Shown one piece after another: positions 43,844-51,464 of a stretch of 64,000 bases of DNA. Position numbers and translations under genes: made by a program. The notes below the pieces were generated by a model, which saw only the letters and a program-made list of their open reading frames with translations, did no database searches and was not told the origin of the DNA. The stretch's first letter is position 1, and every line of letters begins with the position of its first letter. Source of the stretch: JALOAT01 sp041685115. Its GTDB lineage: Bacteria > Pseudomonadota > Gammaproteobacteria > Thiohalomonadales > Thiohalomonadaceae. The stretch covers positions 1 through 64,000 of the forward strand of contig JAWLGK010000013.1 in NCBI GenBank assembly GCA_041685115.1, in the 5' to 3' direction.

Positions 43844-43950
43844 TTCAACGCAGAGGCGCAGAGATCGTAGAGGACACAGAGGGTGGCTCAGGGCGTCGAG
43901 CGGAAGCCGGCCTGCGTTATTTCTCTGTGCCTCTGCGTCTCTGCGTTGAA
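43844..43950. repeat. Palindromic repeat, CAGAG subtype, after yceI
   Basis: TTCAACGCAGAGGCGCAGAG at 43844-43863 matches the inverted sequence at 43931-43950 at 19 of 20 positions. The spacer is about 67 bases. It lies between convergent yceI and FHA genes and has the same repeat unit as the copy at 18973-19084. Confidence 0.8.
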
Positions 43951-43965
43951 TTCCTGATCCGGGCT

Positions 43966-44349
43966 TCAGTCCTTCTCGGTGGTGTAATAGACGCCGGGGA
44001 TGAAGGTCTTCTTGATCATGCGCGTCTCGCTGAGTTCCGCATGGTCATCCGCGAAGAAGCGGAAGAAGGTTTTGCCGATACGCAACACGTCGCCGTCCAC
44101 CAAGGCATGCACGGTGATGCGCCGGTCGTTCACGAAGGTGCCGTTGGTACTGTTCTGGTCGCGCAGGATCCAGTCGCCTGACGCTGCATCCGCCGCGCCT
44201 TGCTTGAACTCGATCAACGCGTGCATCCGGCTGGCGAGTTCATCGTCGATGCGCAGCTGGTTGTCCTCGCCACGCCCGATGCGAAATGCCGGTGTTTCGA
44301 TCGGCACTGTCACACCGGGAACCCCGTTGATTTGCACCAGAATTGCCAT
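43966..44349 (-). CDS. FHA-domain protein
   Basis: The 127-residue protein is essentially one forkhead-associated domain (about residues 18-90): FRIGRGEDNQLRIDDELASRMHA, then WILRDQNSTNGTFVNDRRI. FHA domains bind phosphothreonine. The remainder (about 90-127) includes FFRFFADDHAELSETRM. No kinase or secretion gene is adjacent. A perfect CRP-like site lies upstream. Confidence 0.92.
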   Translation of the reverse strand: MAILVQINGVPGVTVPIETPAFRIGRGEDNQLRIDDELASRMHALIEFKQGAADAASGDWILRDQNSTNGTFVNDRRITVHALVDGDVLRIGKTFFRFFADDHAELSETRMIKKTFIPGVYYTTEKD

Positions 44350-44423
44350 TCCTTAATCCCCCTGTTCCTGGCGCTCAACTATATCCCAGATCCTGCGGCG
44401 AACGCCGCCGCCACAAGGGCGGA

Positions 44424-44439
44424 TGTGAACACGTTCACA
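44424..44439 (-). promoter_or_regulatory. CRP/Vfr-like binding site upstream of the FHA gene
   Basis: TGTGAACACGTTCACA has the ideal TGTGA-N6-TCACA arrangement. It lies about 82 bases before the FHA start on the minus strand and about 70 bases from the hemerythrin stop on the other side. It is the only such site noticed in the window. Confidence 0.6.
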
Positions 44440-44476
44440 GGCCCGCACGGGCAGGTACGACTGGATGGGAATTCCC

Positions 44477-44503
44477 GTAGGAGCGGCCTGAGGCCGCTCC
44501 TAC
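44477..44503. repeat. Perfect 13-bp inverted repeat near the hemerythrin gene
   Basis: GTAGGAGCGGCCT and AGGCCGCTCCTAC flank a single G. It lies just beyond the hemerythrin stop and could act as a terminator hairpin for it. A related GCGGCCTGAGGCCGC core recurs near 48867, so it probably belongs to a small repeat family. Confidence 0.65.
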
Positions 44504-44510
44504 GCCGTCG

Positions 44511-44945
44511 TCAGAAGAATTTGCGCAGCCAGGTCTTTTTTACGCCGCCCTTGAGCACCACCGGTGCGTACTGGCGATCGACCTTGTTGATGTGGTCCAT
44601 GAGCCAGTCCTTGAGAAAATACAGCAGTTCCATCCCCACCTTGTGGTCGCCGGCGCGGAACTGGCGCTGGAACTCGATGACTCGCGCGGCGATCTTGTCG
44701 TGGACGGCCTTGTGGGCATCGTAGTCGGGATAATCGAACAGGCGCAGCACGCACTCCTCCACGGCGAAATGGACGCGCGTGTATTCCACCAGGTCGTCGA
44801 GTACTTTCTCGAGGGCCTCGGCCGGCCTCTTGGTGGTGATGGCGTCGTAGAGCTGATTGATGAGCTCGACCAGGCGCTTGTGCTGCTCGTCGATTTCCTG
44901 AATATCGATGCTGAACTCGTCACTCCAGGTGATCAGCTTGGGCAT
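44511..44945 (-). CDS. Bacteriohemerythrin
   Basis: The 144-residue protein is a hemerythrin with its di-iron ligand set: His in IDEQHKRL, His and Glu in VHFAVEECVL, His in DYDAHKAVHDK, then His and Asp in MDHINKVD. It binds O2 or NO. No chemoreceptor or signalling domain is fused. The ATG at 44945 begins MPKLITWSDEFSIDIQEID. It may store or deliver O2 or NO near respiratory enzymes. Confidence 0.93.
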   Translation of the reverse strand: MPKLITWSDEFSIDIQEIDEQHKRLVELINQLYDAITTKRPAEALEKVLDDLVEYTRVHFAVEECVLRLFDYPDYDAHKAVHDKIAARVIEFQRQFRAGDHKVGMELLYFLKDWLMDHINKVDRQYAPVVLKGGVKKTWLRKFF

Positions 44946-45125
44946 TTGAATTCCTCGGCAATGATGGTTTCAAGGGGCAACCGCGGTTGCTGGCAGCCTT
45001 ACAGGCTGTGGGGCATTTATGACCGGTTCTTCGGCCAAGGACAATCCCTTTTGCAGCTCGCGCGCTCAACGGGTCCCCTGCCCACTCCCCCGAAGGAACG
45101 ACTACGCGACCTGCCCCCCCGAACG

Positions 45126-46328
45126 TCAGTAGAGCAAGACTGCGCGCCGCTCCTCATGCCAGGCCTGTTCGTCCGGCACCGCCAGGGCGTCCAGGTCCGC
45201 GGGCGCGGCGGCCGGGTCGTCCACCCATTGGCGTAGCAGCGCGCTGCCGTTGATGAGGTCGATGGCGAGCCGCTCGTGCTCGTATTCGTAGGGGAAGTCG
45301 CGCCAGAGCGGGTAGTCGGGCCGCAGGCTGCGCAGGGCCTTGAAGGCCAGCGCCTGCACGCGCCAGGGGCGGAACGCCGCGTGGTCGTAGGCCGGGTCGT
45401 CGACGTGGATCTGTACGCCGGCGCAGAGCCGGCCCGCGTGTTTGTGGAAGGTCGGCTCGAACCAGCATTCGCGCAGGCGGCAACCCTGTAGCCAGTGCGG
45501 GGCCATGGCCGCCATGGTCGCGAGGAGTTCATGGGGCGCCAGGTCCGGTGCACCGAACAGTTCCAGCGGCCGGGTGGTGCCACGGCCTTCCGACAAGGTG
45601 GTGCCCTCGAGCATCACCGTGCCCGGATAGCAGCGCGCCATGGCCAGATTGGGCGCATTGGGGCTCGGGTTCACCCAGCTGCGCTCGCCGAGGGGCCAGC
45701 CAAAACCGGGGGCCTCCCCGGGTTGCCAGCCCTGCACGGTGATCACCTCGCATTCCACGTCGAGGCGCAGGGTGGCAACGAACCAGCGCGCCAGCTCGCC
45801 GAGGGTGAGGCCGTGGCGCATGGGCATGGCCCCCGCACCCACGAAGCTCTCCCAGCCCGGGCGCAGCGTCAGCCCCTCCACCGGCCGCCCCACGGGGTTC
45901 GGGCGGTCCAGCACCCACACCGCCTTGCCGGATTCCGCAGCGGCCTCCAGCACGTAGCGCAGGGTGGTGATGAAGGTGTAGATGCGGCAGCCCAGGTCCT
46001 GCAGATCGACCAGCAGCACGTCGAAGCTGTCCATCATGGCGACGGTGGGGCGGCGCACCTCGCCGTACAGGCTGAACACCGGGATGCCGTGCACCGGGTC
46101 GTGGAAGTCCGGCGACTCCATCATGTTGTCCTGCTTGTCGCCGCGCAGGCCGTGCTGCGGACCGAAGGCGGCGCTCAGGCGGATGTCCGGGAGGCCGGCC
46201 AGGGCGTCGAGGCTGTGGGTAAGGTCCTGCGTCACCGAGGCCGGATGGGCGAGCACGGCCACGCGTCGCCCGGCCAGCGGCCGGCGCAGTGCAGGTTCCG
46301 TGAGGAAACGATCAAGGCCGAATTTCAT
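45126..46328 (-). CDS. NamZ/DUF1343 family exo-beta-N-acetylmuramidase-like protein
   Basis: Starts at ATG 46328 (MKFGLDRFLTEPALRRPLAG), 400 residues. It matches the DUF1343/NamZ family: VAVLAHPASVTQDL, FGPQHGLRGDKQDNM, VLDRPNPVGRPVEG, then LSEGRGTTRPLELFGAP. NamZ removes MurNAc from peptidoglycan fragments, so a role in wall recycling is likely. There is no signal peptide. The start overlaps the stop of the DOMON-like gene by 17 bases, which suggests coupled translation. Confidence 0.88.
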   Translation of the reverse strand: MKFGLDRFLTEPALRRPLAGRRVAVLAHPASVTQDLTHSLDALAGLPDIRLSAAFGPQHGLRGDKQDNMMESPDFHDPVHGIPVFSLYGEVRRPTVAMMDSFDVLLVDLQDLGCRIYTFITTLRYVLEAAAESGKAVWVLDRPNPVGRPVEGLTLRPGWESFVGAGAMPMRHGLTLGELARWFVATLRLDVECEVITVQGWQPGEAPGFGWPLGERSWVNPSPNAPNLAMARCYPGTVMLEGTTLSEGRGTTRPLELFGAPDLAPHELLATMAAMAPHWLQGCRLRECWFEPTFHKHAGRLCAGVQIHVDDPAYDHAAFRPWRVQALAFKALRSLRPDYPLWRDFPYEYEHERLAIDLINGSALLRQWVDDPAAAPADLDALAVPDEQAWHEERRAVLLY

Positions 46329-46884
46329 CGAGCTCCAGGACGAAGGCGTCGGGGTGGTGGAAATCGGGTTTGTCACAAGGATGGCAAAGCGCCCAATAGG
46401 ACAGCGCACCGTCGGCATGCTCGACGACCGTGGCCACCCCGAGCCGCAGGCGTGCCGTGGCGTAGTGCGGCGGAAACAGCGCGAACGGCAGCGAGGCCGA
46501 CAGTTCCAGCATCCTGGCCGTGCGGTGCACGCCCAAGCGCTGCGCCAGCGCCTGCGGATCGAGCGGCCAGGGACGGCGTTCGCGATAGCCGGCAAAGGCA
46601 TAGGCCGCCCAGGCACCCGAGGGTGAAAGATTCAATTCGTGATAGGCCGCCTCGCCCACGCCCGCGATGAACAGTTCAAAGCAGGTGTGGCGCCACAGCC
46701 CGTCGGTGAAGCGCGGCCCGGCCGGCGCCGCGATACGCAGACGGGCGAGATCGGCGTGCAACCGATAGTGCAGTTCCAGTGCATCGCCCGCACGCCTGAC
46801 CGTGCCGTCGACCGCCTGCACGACCGGATCATCCGGTGCGGCGAACGGGATCAGCTGGAAGGTTTGCAGCGGGTCGTCGGGCAT
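46312..46884 (-). CDS. DOMON-like domain protein
   Basis: From ATG 46884 (MPDDPLQTFQLIPFAAPDDP) the protein has 190 residues; a Met at 46960 would add 25. The sequence resembles DOMON-like proteins (ELHYRLHADLARLRIAAPAG, LWRHTCFELFIAGVGEAAYHELNLSPSG-type region, WALCHPCDKPDFHHP). Such folds bind heme or sugars. It is co-oriented and overlapping with the NamZ-like gene; a joint role in wall-sugar handling is only inference. Confidence 0.8.
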   Translation of the reverse strand: MPDDPLQTFQLIPFAAPDDPVVQAVDGTVRRAGDALELHYRLHADLARLRIAAPAGPRFTDGLWRHTCFELFIAGVGEAAYHELNLSPSGAWAAYAFAGYRERRPWPLDPQALAQRLGVHRTARMLELSASLPFALFPPHYATARLRLGVATVVEHADGALSYWALCHPCDKPDFHHPDAFVLELDEIRP

Positions 46885-46965
46885 GCACGAGAGGTTAGCA
46901 AAATCCGCCACCAGCCGGTCAGCCGCCTGGCGCGCCGTTACCCGGCCCGGCGCCGCCATCACGGC

Positions 46966-47007
46966 TTGACTAACGTCAACGTGCGATCCCACTCCGGGCC
47001 ATAGGAT
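46966..47007 (+). promoter_or_regulatory. FNR/Dnr-type promoter of a secreted-protein gene
   Basis: TTGACTAACGTCAA at 46966-46979 is a perfect TTGAC-N4-GTCAA dyad, nearly identical to the norC site. A TAGGAT hexamer (47002-47007) lies 32 bases downstream, centre to centre, predicting a start near 47014 and the gene at 47064. The site also lies just upstream of the leftward DOMON-like gene. Confidence 0.7.
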
Positions 47008-47063
47008 GGGTTTGGCTATCGTCCAGTACCGCAACGGACCGAAAGGAATCCAAGGGAGGAGTT

Positions 47064-47573
47064 ATGGTCAGGGGAATCCTGCTCATGGGGGCACTGCTGG
47101 TGACTGGCGGCGCCCTCGCCGCGCCGACAGTCATCTTCGACGACACCGCCTATGGCCTGGCCCAGGTCAGGGCCGGCACCACGGATATCAGCAACCGCTA
47201 TTCACCGGTGAACACCGATGCGGCCGGACAGCCGGCGCTGACGGTGCGCGAGTTCCCGGGCGCCACGTCCACGGCCGACGTCATCGTACGCTGCACCAAC
47301 GCGTTCAAAGAGCGCATGGTGGACTCGCCACTGACCCTGGATCGCAGCCCCCACGGCGACGACGTGGTGATGCTGATGTTCCGTACGACCGCCGAAGCGC
47401 ACCTGCTGGAATATGTCCTGGAACGCTTCGTGCGAACGCCCACCGGGGTGAGGTCCTACCGCTTCACACAGCGCATCCATGCCGACGCGGATATCCGTCC
47501 GGTGCTGATGCGCCAGCCTGGACGCATCGCAGAGCTGCTCAATCTGAATCTGCCGGTACGCCAGGCGATGTAA
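47064..47573 (+). CDS. Secreted hypothetical protein, predicted FNR/Dnr-regulon member
   Basis: The 169-residue protein starts at ATG 47064 after GGAGGAGTT. A signal peptide (MVRGILLMGALLVTGGALA) is cut near APTVIF. The mature part is about 150 residues, acidic and without membrane segments or cysteine clusters; one Cys (VRCTNAF) is present. No domain was recognised. The dyad upstream matches those before norC and norE, so anaerobic or NO-dependent expression is predicted. Confidence 0.8.
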   Translation: MVRGILLMGALLVTGGALAAPTVIFDDTAYGLAQVRAGTTDISNRYSPVNTDAAGQPALTVREFPGATSTADVIVRCTNAFKERMVDSPLTLDRSPHGDDVVMLMFRTTAEAHLLEYVLERFVRTPTGVRSYRFTQRIHADADIRPVLMRQPGRIAELLNLNLPVRQAM

Positions 47574-47753
47574 AGGAAACGCTGATTCAATCGGCGTTTC
47601 CCGCGGCACATGGATGTGCGCCATTTCCGGCCGCCTAACGCTTGAAAATGAAGCCGGGCAAAACCACGCTTTTTGCTCATCGTGCGCTGAGCACGCCAGG
47701 ATGGCTTTATTCAGCGCTTCCTAAGCGGGTCAGCCCACACCGGGACGCCGGCG

Positions 47754-48371
47754 TCACAGGGCGCCGCTGTCTTGGAGCAACGCGTGGATCGCCTCGGCGA
47801 TACGGCGATAGCCCGCCGCGTTGGGGTGGATGGTATCCGACTTGAGCGCGCGATCGGCGAGCACTTCCGGAATGACCTCTGCCTCCAGCGGCACCCGATG
47901 GCGCGCGGCGATATCGTGGTAGAAGGGCGCACTCTCCAGGCCAAACAGCGCCGGGCGCGGTACGCCGAGCAACAGCACCGGAATGCCGCGCTCACGAATC
48001 ATCACCACCATGCGCTCCAGGTTCTGCGTCGCGGCCTCCAGGCTCACCTTGCGCAGCATGTCGTTGCCGCCCAGGCACAGGAGCACCAGTTGCGGTTCGT
48101 GCTCAGCGAGTACGTCAGAAAGGCGCGCCAGCCCATCGGCGGTGACCTCGCCCGGCACGCCCGCGTTGATCACCCGCCGGCCGCTCAAGCGCTCCAGCAC
48201 GGCCGGATAGCTGTCGTCGCGGGCGGCGCCGGTACCATAGGTAAGACTGTCGCCGAAGGCGAGGATCACCGCGTCCGGGGCGAGCGGTGACCACTGCGGC
48301 GCACGGCCGCAGCCGGCGAGCGCCACCAGTACGAGAAGCCAAGGGACGACGAAACGGGCCGTGCGATGCAT
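47754..48371 (-). CDS. GDSL-type lysophospholipase/arylesterase lipoprotein
   Basis: The 205-residue protein has a lipobox-like signal (VALAGC, Cys about residue 21). The SGNH hydrolase blocks follow: block I ILAFGDSLTYGTG, block III LCLGGNDML and block V DTIHPNAAGY with catalytic Asp and His. This is the TesA/EstA-like multifunctional esterase family, usually periplasmic. As a lipoprotein it may sit at the membrane surface. Confidence 0.92.
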   Translation of the reverse strand: MHRTARFVVPWLLVLVALAGCGRAPQWSPLAPDAVILAFGDSLTYGTGAARDDSYPAVLERLSGRRVINAGVPGEVTADGLARLSDVLAEHEPQLVLLCLGGNDMLRKVSLEAATQNLERMVVMIRERGIPVLLLGVPRPALFGLESAPFYHDIAARHRVPLEAEVIPEVLADRALKSDTIHPNAAGYRRIAEAIHALLQDSGAL

Positions 48372-48948
48372 GGGCGCAGGTTACCACGGCGCCGGCGCCC
48401 GGTGACACACCGCCCGTCATGGATAATCAGGCCTGTTGCCGGTACCTGCACATCCTGATCCAAGGCCGCTCCCGCAGGGCTCGTGGCACTCCCCCGTAGG
48501 CTGTCTCTTGGTCACATTTCGCCGTTGTAGCCACCCTTCTTGCCCCCTCTCCCTCCGGGAGACGAGCGCATGGATGCGCGAGGTACGACCCCATGGATGG
48601 GGGAGGTAGACCGTGCCGGGAGCAAGCGGTCGAGAGCAACGCAGGGAGCGGTTGCCGAGGGCTGGGGAGCGGGATCGATTCAGGCGCGGCTGTTGGTCTA
48701 TTGATCCCCTCATCCTGTCCTTCGGCAATTCGCTCCATGCATTGCCTACCTCCTGCATCCATGCAGTCGTCTCCCGGCGGGAGAAGGGACGCAAGCCTCT
48801 GTCCCTCCTACGAGTGATGTGACCAACAGACAACCCGCGATTCCCGACCGCCGCACAAAATCCATCGCGGCCTGAGGCCGCTTCTGCAACAGGCCGGCGC
48901 ACCGGCAATCTATGCTTCGTGCCATCGGCGCACAGCACAGGGAGCCCC
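48372..48948. other. Long intergenic stretch with repeat DNA
   Basis: No convincing gene lies in these 577 bases; open frames here follow the repeat. The region contains a MITE-like palindrome (listed separately) and a GCGGCCTGAGGCCGC-type core near 48867. The flippase gene follows at 48949, preceded by GGGAG. Confidence 0.6.
48499..48835. mobile_element. MITE-like palindromic element with 19-bp terminal inverted repeats
   Basis: The ends, GGCTGTCTCTTGGTCACAT (48499-48517) and its inverted partner at 48817-48835, match at 17 of 19 positions. The inner arms are also related: CGGGAGACGAGCGCATGGATGC on the left resembles the inverted right arm. The unit is 337 bases, has no coding frame that looks real, and shows no clear target-site duplication. 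It could be a non-autonomous mobile element or a large REP-type palindrome. Confidence 0.55.
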
Positions 48949-50475
48949 ATGGATTCCAGTACGGTTCGGCGTCGGGTCGTGGCAGGTTTCGCCTGGGAAG
49001 GCATAAGCAAAGCCATCGTGCAGACGGCCTCATGGGTGGCCACCCTGTTCGTGGCACGCCTGCTCGCGCCAAGCGATTACGGCCTCATGGCCACGGCCGG
49101 GGTGTTCATCGGCTTTCTGCTGTTCGTCACCGAGATGGGCCTGTCGCAGGGCCTCATCCAGAGCAAGACCACCGACACACGCCAGGAAGACGGCATCTTC
49201 TACCTCAGCCTGCTGGTGGGCGCGCTCAGTTACGCCGCGCTGTACGCCGGCGCTCCGACCGTCGCCGGTTTCTACCGCATGCCCCTGCTCACCGATCTGC
49301 TGCGCGTGGCAGGGGCGACCCTGCTGCTGGCGAGCCTTACCACCGTGCCGCTGGCCATCGCCCTGCGCCGCCTGGATTTCCGTTACCGCTCGCTGGTGCA
49401 GATGGCGGCGGGCTTCGCCTCCATGCTCACGGTGGTGAGCATGGCGCTCAACGAGTATGGCGTGTGGAGCCTGGTAGGCGGCACCCTGGCCCATCACCTG
49501 GTGCTCGCGCTCGGCTACCTGCCGGTGTTGCGGCGCATCCCAAAACTGCGCTTCGCCTGGCGCGAGACGGCGGCGCTCCTGAACTTCGGCCTGCAAATGA
49601 CGGGCAACCGTTTTCTCAACGCGCTGTGGAGCCGCGCCGATGCGTTCATCATCGCCCGCATGCTCGGTGAACGGCTGCTCGGCTTCTACGCCATGGCCTA
49701 TCAGCTGTCCTCCATGCCGCTCGACAAGGTGGGCTCCATTTTCAACCAGGTGCTGTTTCCGGCCGTGGCGCGCTTGCAGGAACACGCCGAGGAGACGCGG
49801 CGCCTGTTTCTCGACATGCACCGCGTGCTGTTGCTCATCGGCTTCCCGGTGCTGACCGGCCTCGCGCTAACGGCCGCCGACGCGGTGCACGTGCTGCTCA
49901 CAGAGAAATGGTCGCCCATCGTGCCGCTGTTGCAGGGCCTGTGCCTGGTGAACATGCTGCGCCTGAGCGGCATGGTCCTGCCGCCGGTACTCTACGCGCG
50001 CGGCCGCCCCGGCCTGATGACCCTCTACAACCTTGGCATGCTGTTGCTGCTGCCGGCGGCGATCTTCGTGGGTATGGAGTACGGCGTGGTCGGCGCGGTC
50101 TATGCCTGGATCGCCGCCTACCCGCTCATGTACGTGGTGCTGCTGGCGTTCAGCCTGCGTGAGCTCGGCCTGCCGCTGGGGCGCTTTCTCGCCAGCACGC
50201 TGCCGGCCCTCACCGCCACCGCGCTCATGGCCGCCGCAGTGGCCGCTGTGCAGCACAGCGTCGCCGATGCCCCGCTGCCGCGGCTGGTGCTCGCCGTTGT
50301 CACCGGCGCGCTCGTCTATGGGTCGGTGCTGCTGGTGCTGTACCGCGGCAAGCTGCGTAACCTGCGCAGCGAAATCCGCCGCCTGAAACAGGGCCAGCGT
50401 CTGCCCAAGCAGGCGCCCGACGCAGCGCCGGCAACCGTGGCCGCCGAACCCGACAAGGGCCGCTCGCCGTCCTGA
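48949..50475 (+). CDS. Polysaccharide flippase (MOP superfamily, Wzx/RfbX-like)
   Basis: From ATG 48949 (MDSSTVRRRVVAGFAWEGIS) after GGGAG, 508 residues with about 14 hydrophobic segments. The N-terminus matches lipopolysaccharide/exopolysaccharide exporters of the polysaccharide transport family (TLFVARLLAPSDYGLMATAG, GRPGLMTLYNLGML). It probably flips lipid-linked sugar repeats. The C-terminal 40 residues are charged and cytoplasmic. No glycosyltransferase gene is adjacent, but a sulfotransferase converges on it. Confidence 0.88.
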   Translation: MDSSTVRRRVVAGFAWEGISKAIVQTASWVATLFVARLLAPSDYGLMATAGVFIGFLLFVTEMGLSQGLIQSKTTDTRQEDGIFYLSLLVGALSYAALYAGAPTVAGFYRMPLLTDLLRVAGATLLLASLTTVPLAIALRRLDFRYRSLVQMAAGFASMLTVVSMALNEYGVWSLVGGTLAHHLVLALGYLPVLRRIPKLRFAWRETAALLNFGLQMTGNRFLNALWSRADAFIIARMLGERLLGFYAMAYQLSSMPLDKVGSIFNQVLFPAVARLQEHAEETRRLFLDMHRVLLLIGFPVLTGLALTAADAVHVLLTEKWSPIVPLLQGLCLVNMLRLSGMVLPPVLYARGRPGLMTLYNLGMLLLLPAAIFVGMEYGVVGAVYAWIAAYPLMYVVLLAFSLRELGLPLGRFLASTLPALTATALMAAAVAAVQHSVADAPLPRLVLAVVTGALVYGSVLLVLYRGKLRNLRSEIRRLKQGQRLPKQAPDAAPATVAAEPDKGRSPS

Positions 50476-50476
50476 C

Positions 50477-51358
50477 TCAGAACGCGGTGTAGTAGGTGTG
50501 CTTGAGCCGGGTGAGCAGGGTCGGGGAACGCCGCACCCGTTCGTAACCGAACAGCGCCAGCGCATCGCCGGCGTATTCGTCGAACAGGATCGCGTCGGCG
50601 AGGGACATATGCCGCTGCCAGGCGAACACCTTCGAGGCATCCGGACGCGACACGGAGCTGCGGTGCCATTGCAGGCTCGTGGCAGGCATTTCCCGCTCGG
50701 CGTCCTCGTGGTAGGTAAGCATCACCGGGTCGTAGTCTTCGCCGAGGAAGGCACAGACGCGCCGGAGTTCTTCCCCGGGCGCGCGGATCAGGTCTTCGTA
50801 GCGCAGCTCCAGATAGCGCTGCTCGCCCAGGATGCGCCCCATCTTGCGGCCGAGCAGCGTCCTGAAACGCCAGTCCCGCGCCACCCGCGGCAGGCGCTTG
50901 CTGCCCCATGACAGGCCCTTGTTCGACAGCAACACGTCGCGGCCGTCGCGGACGATGTGGATGAACTGCGCTTCCGGGAAGTGCAGCGCCAGGGTGTCCA
51001 TCTCCGCCACGTAACCTGGCGTCTTGACACCCCAGCGTGGCTTGCCACGCGCCTTGCACCACTCGTCGAATACCGCGGCGACGAGCTCACCGAAGCTGCC
51101 GACGCGGCGCCGTAATACCGCCTCGATGTCGGTGAGGATTTCCCCCTTGGCGGTAAACGGTTCCCTGGCGAGCGCCTCCAGCACCACGCGCTGATTGGCG
51201 CGCTCGCCGAGCGGCCCGATGGACTCGGCCAGCGGCAGGATCTGCAGAAAATCCGTTTCGAACGGCACGGCGATGCGCGGGTGCTTGTTCAGCATCAGCC
51301 GGAGCACCGTCGTGCCCGAGCGCTGCACCCCCACCACGAAAAAGGGTTTCCTGTGCAC
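50477..51358 (-). CDS. Sulfotransferase
   Basis: The 293-residue protein has the PAPS-binding signature of sulfotransferases: the 5'-phosphosulfate loop FFVVGVQRSGTTVLRLML (about residues 6-22) and the 3'-phosphate-binding FIHIVRDGRDVLLSN (about 136-150). It transfers sulfate to an unknown acceptor, perhaps a polysaccharide, given the convergent flippase gene. No signal peptide is seen. Its stop nearly touches the flippase stop. Confidence 0.9.
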   Translation of the reverse strand: MHRKPFFVVGVQRSGTTVLRLMLNKHPRIAVPFETDFLQILPLAESIGPLGERANQRVVLEALAREPFTAKGEILTDIEAVLRRRVGSFGELVAAVFDEWCKARGKPRWGVKTPGYVAEMDTLALHFPEAQFIHIVRDGRDVLLSNKGLSWGSKRLPRVARDWRFRTLLGRKMGRILGEQRYLELRYEDLIRAPGEELRRVCAFLGEDYDPVMLTYHEDAEREMPATSLQWHRSSVSRPDASKVFAWQRHMSLADAILFDEYAGDALALFGYERVRRSPTLLTRLKHTYYTAF

Positions 51359-51464
51359 GGTCGATCATCCCTGGCTTTTCCGCAACAGTAGCCGCACAAG
51401 TGCGCAACCGGTATAAACCGGACCGGCAATCACCGGCGTGCGTTCCTTTCCGCCGGCTGAAGGT

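Noticed and set aside
48417..49043. Minus-strand frame over the MITE-like element and the flippase start
   Set aside because: It is built from repeat DNA and overlaps the well-supported flippase start; no protein family match.
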